This document shows positions 35,256-43,504 of a DNA stretch of 64,000 bases, piece by piece. The translations under genes and the position numbers were made by a program. The DNA comes from Larus michahellis. Taxonomy: Eukaryota; Chordata; Aves; Charadriiformes; Laridae. The number at the start of each line of letters is the position of its first letter. The first letter of the stretch is position 1. The stretch is from contig NC_133897.1 in the NCBI RefSeq assembly GCF_964199755.1, forward strand, positions 169,808,511 through 169,872,510. Reading direction: 5' to 3'. Under the pieces are notes generated by a model. It had not been told where the DNA came from. It saw nothing but the letters and a program-made list of their open reading frames with translations, and did no database searches.

Positions 35256-38200
35256 GCTGCTCGAGCTGCGGTGGGCCGGGGGCGCGGGGGGGGCGGGGGG
35301 GGTCACAGGGGTCAGGGGGGGTCACAGGGGGCGGGGGGTCAGAGGGGGCTGGGGGGCGCGGGGGGGTCGGGGGGGGTCACAGGGGCCGGGGGCGCGGGGG
35401 GGGCGCGGGGGGTCACAGGGGTCAGGGGGGGTCACAGGGGGCTGGGGGGGCGGGGGGGTCAGGGGGTGTCAGAGGGGCCGGGGGGTCACAGGGGCTGGGG
35501 GGTCAGGGGGGGTCACAGGGGCCGGGGGGTCACAGGGGTCAGGGGGGGTCACAGGGGTCGGGGGGTCACAGGGGGCTGGGGGGGCGGGGGGGGCAGGGGG
35601 GGTCACAGGGGTCGGGGGGTCACAGGGGCCGGGGGTCGGGGGGGTCGGGGGGGGTCACAGGGGTCGGGGGGTCACAGGGGCCGGGGGTCGGGGGGGGCGG
35701 GGGGGTCACAGGGGCCGGGGGGTCACAGGGGCCGGGGGCCAGAGGGGGCTGGGGGGGTCACAGGGGGCTGGGGGGGGCGGGGGGGTCAGGGGGGGGTCAC
35801 AGGGGTCGGGGGGTCAGAGGAGTCAGGGGGAGTCACAGGGGTCAGGGGGGGTCACAGGGGGCGGGGGGTCACAGGGGGCTGGGGGGGGCGGGGGGGTCAG
35901 GGGGGGTCACAGGGGCCGGGGGTCACAGGGGCCGGGGGGTCACAGGGGTCAGGGGGGGTCACAGGGGGCGGGGGGTCACAGGGGGCTGGGGGGGGCGGGG
36001 GGGTCAGGGGGGGTCACAGGGGGTCAGGGGGGGTCAGAGGGGTCAGGGGGGGTCACAGGGGCCGGGGGGTCACAGGGGCTGGGGGGGGCGGGGGGGTCAG
36101 GGGGGGTCACAGGGGTCAGGGCGGGTCAGAGGGGGCTGGGGGGGGTGGGAGGGGTCAGGGGGGGTCACAGGGGTCAGGGGGGGTCACAGGGGGCGGGGAG
36201 TCACAGGGGTCGGGGGGGTCAGAGGGGTCAGGGGGGGTCACAGGGGCCGGGGGGTCACAGGGGGCTGGGGGGGTCAGAGGGGTCGGGGGGGTCAGAGGGG
36301 TCAGGGGGGGTCACAGGGGTCAGGGGGGGTCACAGGGGTCGGGGGGTCACAGGGGTCGGGGGGGTCAGAGGGGGCTGGGGGGGTCACAGGGGGCTGGGGG
36401 GGGTCAGGGGGGGTCACAGGGGGAGGGGTGTCATAGGGGTCAGAGGGATCAGGGGGGTCAGGGGGGGTCGGGGGGGGACGACACAGGGGTCGGGGGGCAC
36501 AGGAGGAGTTGGGGGGGTGGGGGGTGCCGGGGGGGGGGTCGGTGGTGCCAGGGGGGGTCAGTGGTTCTGGGGGGGGTCAGTGATGCCGGGGGGGGGTCAG
36601 TGGTTCTGGGGGGGTCGGTGGTTCTGGGGGGGGGTCAGTGATGTGGGGGGGGGGTCGGTGGTTCTGGGGGGGGTCGGCGGTGCCGGGGGGGGGTCAGTGG
36701 TTCTGGGGGGGGGTCAGTGATGCCGGGGGGGGGTCAGTGGTTCTGGGGGGGTCGGTGGTTCTGGGGGGGGTCGGTGGTGCCGGGGGGGGTCGGTGGTTCT
36801 GGGGGGGGGTCAGTGGTTCTGGGGGGGGGTCGGTGGTGCCGGGGGGGGTCAGTGGTTCTGGGGGGGGGGTCGGTGTTGCCGGGGGGGGGTCGGTGGTTCT
36901 GGGGGGGGGGTCGGTGGTGCCGGGGGGGGGGTCGGTGGTTCTGGGGGGGGGTCAGTGATGCCGGGGGGGGGTCGGTGGTTCTGGGGGGGGTCGGTGGTGC
37001 CGGGGGGGGGTCAGTGGTTCTGGGGGGGGTCGGTGGTTCTGGGGGGGGTCAGTGATGCCAGGGGGGGTCAGTGGTTCTGGGGGGGGTCGGCGGTGCCGGG
37101 GGGGGGTCGGCGGTGCCGCCCTGACCCCCCCCCCCCGTGCCCCCAGGTACCCGGTGGTGCTGCGGCGCTTCGAGCTGCGGGGGGGCTCGGGGGGGGCCGG
37201 GGCGGTGGCGGGGGGGCCGGGGGGTGCGGCGGGAGCTGCAGTTCCGCCAGCCCACGCTGCTGGCCCTGCTCTGCGACCGCCGCGTCACCCGCCCCTACGG
37301 CCTGCGCGGTGAGTGCCCCCCGCCACCGCGGCCACCGCGGCCACCACAGCACAACATGGCCACCAGGGCCACCCACAGCCCACCACAGCCCACCACGGCC
37401 ACCCACAGCCCAACATGGCCACCACAGCCCAACATGGCCACCCACAGCCCAACATGGCCACCAGGGCCACCCACAGCCCCCCATGGCCACCCACAGCCCA
37501 CCACAGCCCAACATGGCCACCCACAGCCCCCCATGGCCACCCACAGCCCAACATGGCCACCCACAGCCCCCCATGGCCACCAGGGCCACCCACAGCCCAC
37601 CACAGCCCAACATGGCCACCCACAGCCCCCCATGGCCACCCACAGCCCACCACAGCCCAACATGGCCACCCACAGCCCAACATGGCCACCATGGCCACCA
37701 TGGCCACCCACAGCCCACCATGGCCACCCACAGCCCACCACAGCCCAACATGGCCACCCACAGCCCCCCATGGCCACCACAGCCCAACATGGCCACCACG
37801 GCCACCCACAGCCCAACATGGCCACCCACAGCCCCCCATGGCCACCCACAGCCCAACATGGCCACCACAGCCCAACATGGCCACCACGGCCACCCACAGC
37901 CCACCACGGCCATCCACAGGCCACCATGGCCACCCAGAGCCCACCACGGCCACCAGAGCCACCCACAGCCCACCACGGCCACCCACAGCCCCCCATGGCC
38001 ACCACAGGCCACCATGGCCACCCACAGCCCACCGCGGCCACCCAGAGCCCACCATGGCCACCATGGCCACCATGGCCACCAGGGCCACCCATAGCCCACT
38101 GTGGCCACCCACAGCCCACCACAGCCACCACGGCCACCAGGGCCACCTGTAGCCCACCATGGCCACCAGGGCCACCCACAGCCCCCCATGGCCACCACAG

Positions 38201-40718
38201 CCCAACAAGGCCACCCAGAGCCACCCGTAGCCCTCCGTGGCCACCATGGCCACCTATAGCCCCCCATGGCCACCCACCGCCCCCCATGGCCCCCCATCGC
38301 CCGCCATCGTCCCCCCCATTGCCCCCCATGGCCCCCCCAGCCCCCCCCCAAGACCCCCCCTGAGGCCCCCCCGCCCCCCCCTGACCCCCCCTCTCGCACT
38401 TAGGGGGCAGCCCCGGGGCCCCGGGCCTCAACCTGCTGCTGCGGTGGGACGGGCGCACCATCAACCTGGGCCCCAGGAACGTGGTGCCCGTGGAGCCGGG
38501 GGTGAGCGCCCCATAGCGCCCCATAGCGCCCCATAGCGCCCCATAGCGCCCCATGGCACCCCACAGCTCCCCATAGCACCCCGTAGCACCCCATGGCACC
38601 CCATGGCGCCCCATGGCACCATCAACCTGGGCCCCAGGAACGTGGTGCCCGTGGAGCCGGGGGTGAGCGCCCCATAGCGCCCCATAGCGCCCCATAGCGC
38701 CCCATGGCACCCCATAGCGCCCCACAGCTCCCCATAGCACCCCGTAGCACCCCATGGCACCCCATGGCGCCCCATGGCACCATCAACCTGGGCCCCAGGA
38801 ACGTGGAGCTGGGAGTGAGCGGGGACGGGGGGATGGGACCCACAGCTCCCCATAGCTCCCCATAGCGCCCCACGGCGCCCCATAGCACCCCATAGCACCC
38901 CATGGCACCATCAACCTGGGCCCCAGCCCCCCGCGGAGCCGGGGGTGAGCAGGGATGGGGGGGGGCAGGGGGGGACGGGACCCACATCCCCCCACAGCAC
39001 CCCACATCCCCCCACGGCGCCCCACAGCCCCCCGACGCCACCTCTTCTCCCCACGCAGGACGTCTTCTGCCTGCAGACCCCCGGCGGGGGCGGCTACGGC
39101 GACCCCCAGGAGGGGGAGGACCCCACGGATGGGGGGCACCCCACGGATGGGGGGCACCCCNNNNNNNNNNNNNNNNNNNNNNNNNNNNNNNNNNNNNNNN
39201 NNNNNNNNNNNNNNNNNNNNNNNNNNNNNNNNNNNNNNNNNNNNNNNNNNNNNNNNNNNNNNNNNNNNNNNNNNNNNNNNNNNNNNNNNNNNNNNNNNNN
39301 NNNNNNNNNNNNNNNNNNNNNNNNNNNNNNNNNNNNNNNNNNNNNNNNNNNNNNNNNNNNCAGCCCACCACAGCCCAACATGGCCACCACAGCCCAACAT
39401 GGCCACCCCACAGCCCAACATGGCCACCCACAGCCCCCCCATGGCCACCACAGCCCAACATGGCCACCACGGCCACCCACAGCCCAACATGGCCACCCAC
39501 AGCCCCCCATGGCCACCCACAGCCCAACATGGCCACCACAGCCCAACATGGCCACCACGGCCACCCACAGCCCACCACGGCCATCCACAGGCCACCATGG
39601 CCACCCAGAGCCCACCACGGCCACCAGAGCCACCCACAGCCCACCACGGCCACCCACAGCCCCCCATGGCCACCACAGGCCACCATGGCCACCCACAGCC
39701 CACCGCGGCCACCCAGAGCCCACCATGGCCACCATGGCCACCATGGCCACCAGGGCCACCCATAGCCCACTGTGGCCACCCACAGCCCACCACAGCCACC
39801 ACGGCCACCAGGGCCACCTGTAGCCCACCATGGCCACCAGGGCCACCCACAGCCCCCATGGCCACCACAGCCCAACAAGGCCACCCAGAGCCACCCGTAG
39901 CCCTCCGTGGCCACCATGGCCACCTATAGCCCCCCATGGCCACCCACCGCCCCCCATGGCCCCCCATCGCCCGCCATCGTCCCCCCCATTGCCCCCATGG
40001 CCCCCCCAGCCCCCCCCCAAGACCCCCCCTGACCCCCCCGCCCCCCCCTGACCCCCCTCTCGCACTTAGGGGGCAGCCCCGGGGCCCCGGGCCTCAACCT
40101 GCTGCTGCGGTGGGACGGGCGCACCATCAACCTGGGCCCCAGGAACGTGGTGCCCGTGGAGCCGGGGTGAGCGCCCCATAGCGCCCCATAGCGCCCCATA
40201 GCGCCCATGGCACCCCATAGCGCCCACAGCTCCCCATAGCACCCCGTAGCACCCCATGGCACCCCATGGCGCCCCATGGCACCATCAACCTGGGCCCCAG
40301 GAACGTGGAGCTGGGAGTGAGCGGGGACGGGGGGCCACAGCTCCCCATAGCTCCCCATAGCGCCCCACGGCGCCCCATAGCACCCCATAGCACCCCATGG
40401 CACCATCAACCTGGGCCCCAGCCCCCCGCGGAGCCGGGGGTGAGCAGGGATGGGGGGGGGCAGGGGGGGACGGGACCCACATCCCCCCACAGCACCCCAC
40501 ATCCCCCCACGGCGCCCCACAGCCCCCCGACGCCACCTCTTCTCCCCACGCAGGACGTCTTCTGCCTGCAGACCCCCGGCGGGGGCGGCTACGGCGACCC
40601 CCAGGAGGGGGAGGACCCCACGGATGGGGGACACCCCACGGAGGGTCCCCGGCCCCCCCAGAGCTTCGCCGAGCGCGGGAGCCTCTTCGAGTACCGGCGG
40701 GCGCAGGAGGGGGTCTGA
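9351..40718 (+). CDS. OPLAH: OPLAH, ATP-dependent 5-oxoprolinase (26 coding exons)
   Basis: Cytosolic dimeric enzyme of the gamma-glutamyl cycle: 5-oxo-L-proline + ATP + 2 H2O gives L-glutamate + ADP + phosphate. Exons: 9351-9539, 11148-11339, 13113-13227, 14281-14404, 14528-14723, 15703-15868, 17186-17324, 17465-17532, 18840-19117, 19226-19338, 20073-20243, 20360-20497, 21475-21613, 21699-21811, 23796-23947, 24077-24237, 24331-24432, 24578-24752, 26995-27179, 27271-27402, 30193-30327, 32236-32385, 35113-35270, 37147-37308, 38404-38501, 40554-40718. The model encodes 1304 residues against 1288 in human. HyuA-type half: [13 protein letters not shown] (exon 1) and [12 protein letters not shown] (exon 6/7, about 324-335). 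HyuB-type half starts near residue 765: [47 protein letters not shown]. All phases fit except in exon 24, where one surplus G in the run at 37189-37196 shifts the frame. Exons 25 and 26 also occur in a second assembled copy; the last exon here is from copy 2, because copy 1 runs into Ns. Confidence 0.96.
9560..10470. repeat. C-rich minisatellite, OPLAH intron 1 (5' part)
   Basis: Short tandem words GGGACACCCCC and GGGACCCCCC repeat irregularly from just after the exon 1 donor. The array is C-rich on the transcribed strand and passes abruptly into a G-rich array at about 10470. Confidence 0.88.
10475..11125. repeat. G-rich minisatellite, OPLAH intron 1 (3' part)
   Basis: Tandem units containing GGTGGGACCATGGGGCTGGG and GTCTGTGGTGGGGCTG alternate with a period of about 30-60 bases. 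The array ends some 20 bases before the exon 2 acceptor. Confidence 0.88.
11410..12640. repeat. 38-base minisatellite, OPLAH intron 2
   Basis: About 30 tandem copies of a 38-base unit that begins GTGGCACGTCCCCGTGACCC. Two alternating right halves (TTCTAGGGTGGAG and CATCCACAGTTACG types) form mixed higher-order blocks. It is one of the most regular arrays in the window. Degenerate traces (CCCCGTGACC) continue to about 12800. Confidence 0.93.
13310..14250. repeat. CACCCATCCCACCGGGACCC minisatellite, OPLAH intron 3
   Basis: The core CACCCATCCCACCGGGACCC repeats every 27-28 bases, with a second half (CAGCAGCCCCCACCCCACC) that makes a 54-base higher-order unit in the middle. It ends just before the exon 4 acceptor. 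The same core returns in intron 5. Confidence 0.93.
14735..15640. repeat. Intron 3-type minisatellite again, OPLAH intron 5
   Basis: Tandem units with core GGGCACCCATCCCACCAGGA and a period of about 27-31 bases. The motif is clearly of the same family as the intron 3 array, although exons 4 and 5 and the 123-base intron 4 lie between them. Confidence 0.93.
15925..17105. repeat. GTGATTTGGGTCTGGGGGTG minisatellite, OPLAH intron 6
   Basis: Tandem array with units of about 60-75 bases that start GTGATTTGGGTCTGGGGGTG and contain one or two GGGTGCCCC blocks. It is G-rich on the sense strand. Its core GGGTCTGGGGGTGCC reappears in intron 10. Confidence 0.93.
17574..18765 (+). mobile_element. CR1 LINE, 5'-truncated (OPLAH intron 8)
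   Basis: A sense CR1 copy of about 1.2 kb. It shows CR1 ORF2 C-terminal blocks as DNA (GGAGACCTGGGAGTCCTGGG, GGCCACAGCTGGAGCACTGG, TTTGGGTCTCTTCAGCCTGG) and the tail ending GGTTCTGTGATTCCGTGAG. No open RT frame remains. An inverted copy at 58905-60010 is nearly identical over the whole length, including the shared decay, so the two come from one recent event or family. This subfamily differs from those at 3185 and 42.1 kb. Confidence 0.9.
19550..20040. repeat. GGGTCTGGGGGTGCCCC minisatellite, OPLAH intron 10
   Basis: Tandem words GGGTCTGGGGGTGCCCC and GGGGGGTTCCTGGATTTGG with a period of about 35-70 bases. The core is shared with the intron 6 array 3 kb upstream. It ends about 30 bases before the exon 11 acceptor. 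Confidence 0.9.
20560..21400. repeat. 20-base minisatellite, OPLAH intron 12
   Basis: About 40 copies of a 20-base unit, CCCATCCCAGTGCCACGATC, with point variants and occasional 4-6 base indels. C-rich on the sense strand. Confidence 0.93.
21840..23770. repeat. GGAGCTGGTGGGGACCCC minisatellite, OPLAH intron 14
   Basis: 1.9 kb of units of about 19-21 bases (GGAGCTGGTGGGGACCCC and variants such as GAGATGGTGGGGACCCTG). Higher-order blocks recur, for example those with CATGAAGCCATCAGGGAC in the first kilobase and AGCCAGAAGGACCCCAGG in the last. It fills the intron from donor to acceptor. Confidence 0.93.
24775..26940. repeat. GGGGACGTGGTGGGGATGG minisatellite, OPLAH intron 18
   Basis: 2.2 kb of short units (GGGGACGTGGTGGGGATGG, GGCAGGGACGTGG, TGGCGTTGATGTGG) in nested blocks of about 21-60 bases. 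The sense strand is G-rich with almost no C runs. It is the most purine-rich array in the gene. Confidence 0.93.
27430..30115. repeat. CCCAGTATCCCCCCC minisatellite, OPLAH intron 20
   Basis: 2.7 kb of units of about 15-18 bases (CCCAGTATCCCCCCC, CCCAGTACCACCCCCC), with larger blocks repeated almost exactly, such as the segments near 29030-29160 and 29390-29520. The sense strand is strongly C-rich and nearly every unit has a run of five to nine C, so the other strand could form G-quadruplexes and this strand i-motifs. Confidence 0.93.
30400..31345. repeat. GATGTGGGACCCCC minisatellite, OPLAH intron 21 (5' part)
   Basis: Units of about 15-17 bases (GATGTGGGACCCCCC, GATGTGGGACCCCTTGG), punctuated by a longer block that contains GATGGGTGAACCCCGGGCTG. 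The pattern changes at about 31350. Confidence 0.92.
31370..32075. repeat. GTCCTGGGACCCCAATCCC minisatellite, OPLAH intron 21 (3' part)
   Basis: Units of about 30-60 bases alternate GTCCTGGGACCCCAATCCC with GTCCTGAGACCCTGTTCCC, separated by runs of G. It is a second, different array in the same intron. Confidence 0.9.
32395..35095. repeat. GGGGGTCCTGGGGGTCCCAG minisatellite, OPLAH intron 22
   Basis: 2.7 kb of words of about 10-11 bases (GGGGGTCCTG, GGGGTCCCAG, GGGGTTGGGG). The first 1.3 kb has blocks with GGGGTCCAGAGTGC; the second half has GGGGTCGGGGGTGCTG and repeated GGGGGGGCTGTGAGTTGGGG. G-rich on the sense strand. Confidence 0.93.
35275..36500. repeat. GGGGGGTCACAGGGG minisatellite, OPLAH intron 23 (5' part)
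   Basis: Words of about 14-18 bases (GGGGGGTCACAGGGG, TCAGGGGGGGTCACAGGGG, GGGGCTGGGGGGGGC) repeat for 1.2 kb. Confidence 0.92.
36515..37125. repeat. GGTTCTGGGGGGGGTCGGTG minisatellite, OPLAH intron 23 (3' part)
   Basis: Units of about 20 bases (TGGTTCTGGGGGGGGTCGG, TGATGCCGGGGGGGGTCAG) run up to the exon 24 acceptor. G runs of six to ten in every unit make base counts here unreliable in most sequencing methods. That matters because exon 24 begins at once and shows a surplus G. Confidence 0.92.
37325..38280. repeat. CCACAGCCCAACATGGCCAC minisatellite, OPLAH intron 24
   Basis: Words of 10-20 bases (CCACAGCCCAACATGGCCAC, CACCACGGCCACCCACAGCC) make up nearly the whole intron. Its second half (from about 37734) reappears after the N gap at 39361. 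Confidence 0.93.
37734..39160 (+). repeat. Upstream copy of an assembly-level duplication (intron 24 to exon 26)
   Basis: This stretch and 39361-40640 carry the same content in the same order: the end of the intron 24 array, exon 25, intron 25 and the first part of exon 26. They differ by small indels, mostly in homopolymers, and by one missing repeat unit in the second copy. Copy 1 breaks off inside exon 26 at the N run. Probably two versions of one locus placed in tandem by the assembler; a true tandem duplication is possible but less likely. Confidence 0.88.
38505..38950 (+). repeat. Duplicated exon 25 tails with 5' splice sites in OPLAH intron 25
   Basis: The last part of exon 25 (from ACCATCAACCTGGGCCCCAG) together with its GTGAGC donor occurs four times: the real exon end at 38457-38510, then inside the intron at 38618-38670, 38779-38821 and 38907-38950. 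The copies become less exact with distance. They are separated by GCGCCCCATAGC and ACCCCATGGC words. Each extra copy ends in a good donor but has no acceptor of its own in the visible pattern. Confidence 0.9.
39161..39360. other. Assembly gap, 200 N
   Basis: Exactly 200 N, a round size typical of a placeholder for a gap of unknown length. It interrupts OPLAH exon 26 inside a short coding repeat (GATGGGGGGCACCCCACG type) and lies between the two duplicated flanks. Confidence 0.99.
39361..40640 (+). repeat. OPLAH: Downstream copy of the duplication, with second exon 25 and complete exon 26
   Basis: The second copy of intron 24 end, exon 25 (40070-40166), intron 25 and exon 26 (from 40554). In this copy the exon 25 donor junction has one G fewer (four instead of five before TGAGC), which would break the frame if used. 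Its intron has two extra exon-tail copies (about 40279 and 40401) instead of three. The complete last exon and the stop codon exist only here. Confidence 0.88.
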
Positions 40719-40744
40719 GGGGCACGGCCCCCCCCAGCCGCCGC

Positions 40745-41530
40745 CGTGGGGCAGCCCCACACCTCGCTACGCACAGGCCGTAGGGCAGCCCCCCACCCCA
40801 CATACGCACAGGCTATAGGGCAGCCCCACACCTCGGTACGCACAGGCTATAGGTCAGCCCCCCCCCCCCCCCCAACCTCAGATACACGCACTCTATAGGG
40901 CAGCCCCCCCCCAACCCAAATACGCACAAGCTATAGGGCAGACCCCCAACCTCAGATACGCACACTCTATGGGGCAGCCCCCCAACCCCAGATACACACA
41001 GTCTATAGGGCAGCCCCCCCCAACCTCAGATACGCACACTCTATGGGGCAGCCCCCCAACCCCAGATACACACAGTCTATAGGGCAGACCCCCAACCTCA
41101 GATACGCACAGTCTATAGGGCAGCCCCCCCCAACCTCAGATACGCACACTCTATGGGGCAGCCCCCCAACCCCAGATACACACAGTCTATAGGGCAGCCC
41201 CCCCCAACCCAAACATGCACACTCCGTGGGGCAGCCCCCCAACCTCAGCCATGCACAGTCTATAGGGCAGACCCCCCCCCCACCCCAAATACGCACAAGC
41301 TATAGGGCAGCCCCCCAACCCCAGATACACACACTCTATGGGGCAGCCCCCCAACCCCAGCTATGCACAGTCTGTGGGGCAGCCCCCCCCCACCCCTAGG
41401 TACGCACAGTCTATAGGGCAGCCCCCCAACCGCAGCTATGCACACCCCCAAGCAGCATTCCGCCCCCCCCCCCCCCCCAAGTCTTAGCTATGCACACTCC
41501 GTGGGGCAGCCCCACAACCCCAGCTTCTGC
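40745..41530. repeat. 36-38 base minisatellite in the OPLAH 3' UTR
   Basis: About 20 tandem units with core CACAGTCTATAGGGCAGCCC, joined by AACCTCAGATACG or AACCCCAGATACA words. The array begins soon after the stop codon at 40718 and ends about 100 bases before the poly(A) signal, so if that signal is used it is part of the mature mRNA. Confidence 0.92.
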
Positions 41531-41626
41531 CCCACAGCGCTGGGGGTTCGGCCCCTCCGTCCGGTGAGGGGGGGGGGCCGACCCCCATATGTGGGGTGTC
41601 CCCTGCCCCCCATCTCGGTGCCTTCC

Positions 41627-41632
41627 AATAAA
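41627..41632 (+). promoter_or_regulatory. OPLAH: OPLAH polyadenylation signal
   Basis: AATAAA lies 909 bases after the OPLAH stop codon and is the first canonical signal on that strand. It implies a 3' UTR of about 0.9 kb made mostly of the minisatellite. Confidence 0.7.
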
Positions 41633-41734
41633 GGAGCCTCGGGGTTGCCCCACGGCCGGCTGCGTGGTTGGGGGGCGCTGGGGGGCCCGGCCAGGCTGCC
41701 CGGGGGGGGGGAGTCCTCAGGGAATGGTCCTGGG

Positions 41735-42115
41735 GAGGGGCCACCAAGGGTCCCAACGGCCGGGCCACCAAGTGTCCCCATGGAGTGGTCCCCAGGTGTC
41801 CCCAAGGGTCCCCATGGAGAGGTCACCAAGGATCTCCGTGGAGACGTCCCCAAGGTCCCCAGGCTCCCCATGGAGATGTCCCCAGGTGTCCCCATGGAGA
41901 CGTCCCCAAGTGTCCCCATGGAGCGGTCCCCAAGGTCCCTGTGGGGTGGTTCCCAGGTGTCCCCATGGAGATGTCCCCAAGCTCCCCAAGCTCCCCATGG
42001 AGATGTCCCCAGGTGTCCCCATGGAGTGATCACCAAGGGTCTCCATGGAGATGTCCCCAAGCTCCCCATGAAGATGTCCCCAGGTGTCCCCATGGAGAGG
42101 TCCCCAAGGTCCCCA
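41735..42115. repeat. GGTGTCCCCATGGAGATGTC minisatellite, left part
   Basis: Tandem units of about 24-27 bases (GGTGTCCCCATGGAGATGTC and GGTCCCCAAGGGTCCCCATG variants) run directly into the 5' end of the CR1 at about 42120 and resume on its far side at 43505. The LINE therefore landed inside this array. Confidence 0.9.
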
Positions 42116-42119
42116 AGGA

Positions 42120-43500
42120 AGGAGGATCCGGGGAACTACAGGCCAGTCAGTGTGACCTCGGTGCCTGGGAAGGTCATGGAACAGATCCTCCTCAGTGCCA
42201 TTACACGGCACATGCAGGAGAACAGGGTGATCAGGCCCAGTCAGCATGGGTTTGTGAAGGGCAGGTCATGCCTATCAAACCTAATATCCTTCTATGATAA
42301 GGTGACCCACTTGGTGGATGAGGGAAAAGCTGTGGATGTTATCTACTTGGATTTTTGCAAAGCTTTTGACACTGTTTCCCACAGCATTCTCCTGGAGAAA
42401 CTGGCTGCTCATGGCCTGGACAGGTGTACTCTTCGCTGGGTAAAAAACCGTCTGGATGGCCGTGCCCAGAGAGTGGTGGTAAATGGAGTTAAATCCAGTT
42501 GGTGTCCGGTCACAAGTGGTGTCCCCCAGGGCTCGGTGCTGGGGCCGGTTCTCTTTAATATCTTTATCAAGGATCTGGATGAAGGGATCGAATGCACCCT
42601 CAGTAAGTTCGCAGATGACACTAAGCTGGGCGGGCGTGTTGATCTGCTTGAGGGTAGGTTGGCTCTGCAGAGGGATCTGGAGAGGCTGGACCGATGGGCT
42701 GAGACCAATGGTATGAGGTTCAACAAGGCCAAGTGCCGGGTCCTGCCCTTGGGTCACAACAACCCCATGCAGCGCTACAGGATTGGGGCAGAGTGGCTCG
42801 AAAGCAGCCCGGCAGAAAAGGACTTGGGAGTGTTGGTTGACAGCCGGCTGAATATGAGCCAGCAGTGTGCCCAGGTGGCCAAGAAGGCCAACAGCATCCT
42901 AGCCTGTATCAGGAATAGTGTGGTGAGCCGGACTAGGGACGTGATCATCCCCCTGTACTGGGCACTGGTGAGGCCCCACCTCGAGTACTGCGTTCAGTTT
43001 TGGGCCCCTCGCTACAAGAGGGACATTGAGGTGTTGGAGGGTGTCCAGAGAAGGGCTACAAAGCTGGTGAGGGGCCTGGAGGACAAACCTTATGAAGAAC
43101 GACTGAGGGAGCTGGGGTTGTTTAGCCTGGAAAAGAGGAGGCTGAGGGGAGACCTTCTCACCCTCTACAACTACCTGAAAGGAGGTTGTAGAGAGATGGG
43201 GGCTGACCTCTTCTCCCTGGTGACAAGTGATAGGACGAGGGGAAACGGGTTCAAGTTACGTCAGGGGAGGTTTAGATTAGATATTAGGAGACATTTTTTC
43301 ACTGAAAGGGTTATTAAACATTGGAATAGGCTGCCCAGGGAGGTGGTGGATTCACCATCCCTGGAGGTGTTTAAAAAAAGGGTAGATGGGGCACTGAGGG
43401 ACATGGTTTAGAAGTGGCTCTTGTCAGGGTAGGCTAAAGGTTGGACTCGATGATCTTAAAGGTCCCTTCCAACCTCAGCCATTCTCTGCCTCTGCGATTC
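42120..43500 (+). mobile_element. Young CR1 LINE with open reverse-transcriptase frame
   Basis: A 5'-truncated CR1 with one uninterrupted frame of about 428 codons from 42121 to the TAG at 43409-43411. Visible motifs are [49 protein letters not shown], the catalytic FADD at 42608-42619, and the C-terminal [15 protein letters not shown] and [10 protein letters not shown]. The endonuclease part and ORF1 are absent, so it is not an autonomous copy. The 3' UTR ends GGTCCCTTCCAACCTCAGCC and a GATTCT-type terminus. The lack of stops and the good consensus match make it the youngest LINE here. Upstream, the frame runs on by chance into the array. Confidence 0.96.
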
Positions 43501-43504
43501 TAAG

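Noticed and set aside
34869-36720. Glycine-rich open frames of about 600 codons in plus orientation, collagen-like or silk-like
   Set aside because: Gly-rich composition follows from GGGGGGTCACAGGGG units. The true exon 23 in the same interval is read in another frame with splice sites and family conservation.
37325-38280. Regular short repeats that could be taken for a CRISPR array
   Set aside because: The units are contiguous without unique spacers, the genome is vertebrate, and the array lies in an intron.
40070-40166. A second OPLAH exon 25 as a genuine extra exon or a tandem gene copy
   Set aside because: It belongs to the duplicated flank of the N gap. Its donor has one G fewer, so using both copies would break the frame and repeat conserved residues.
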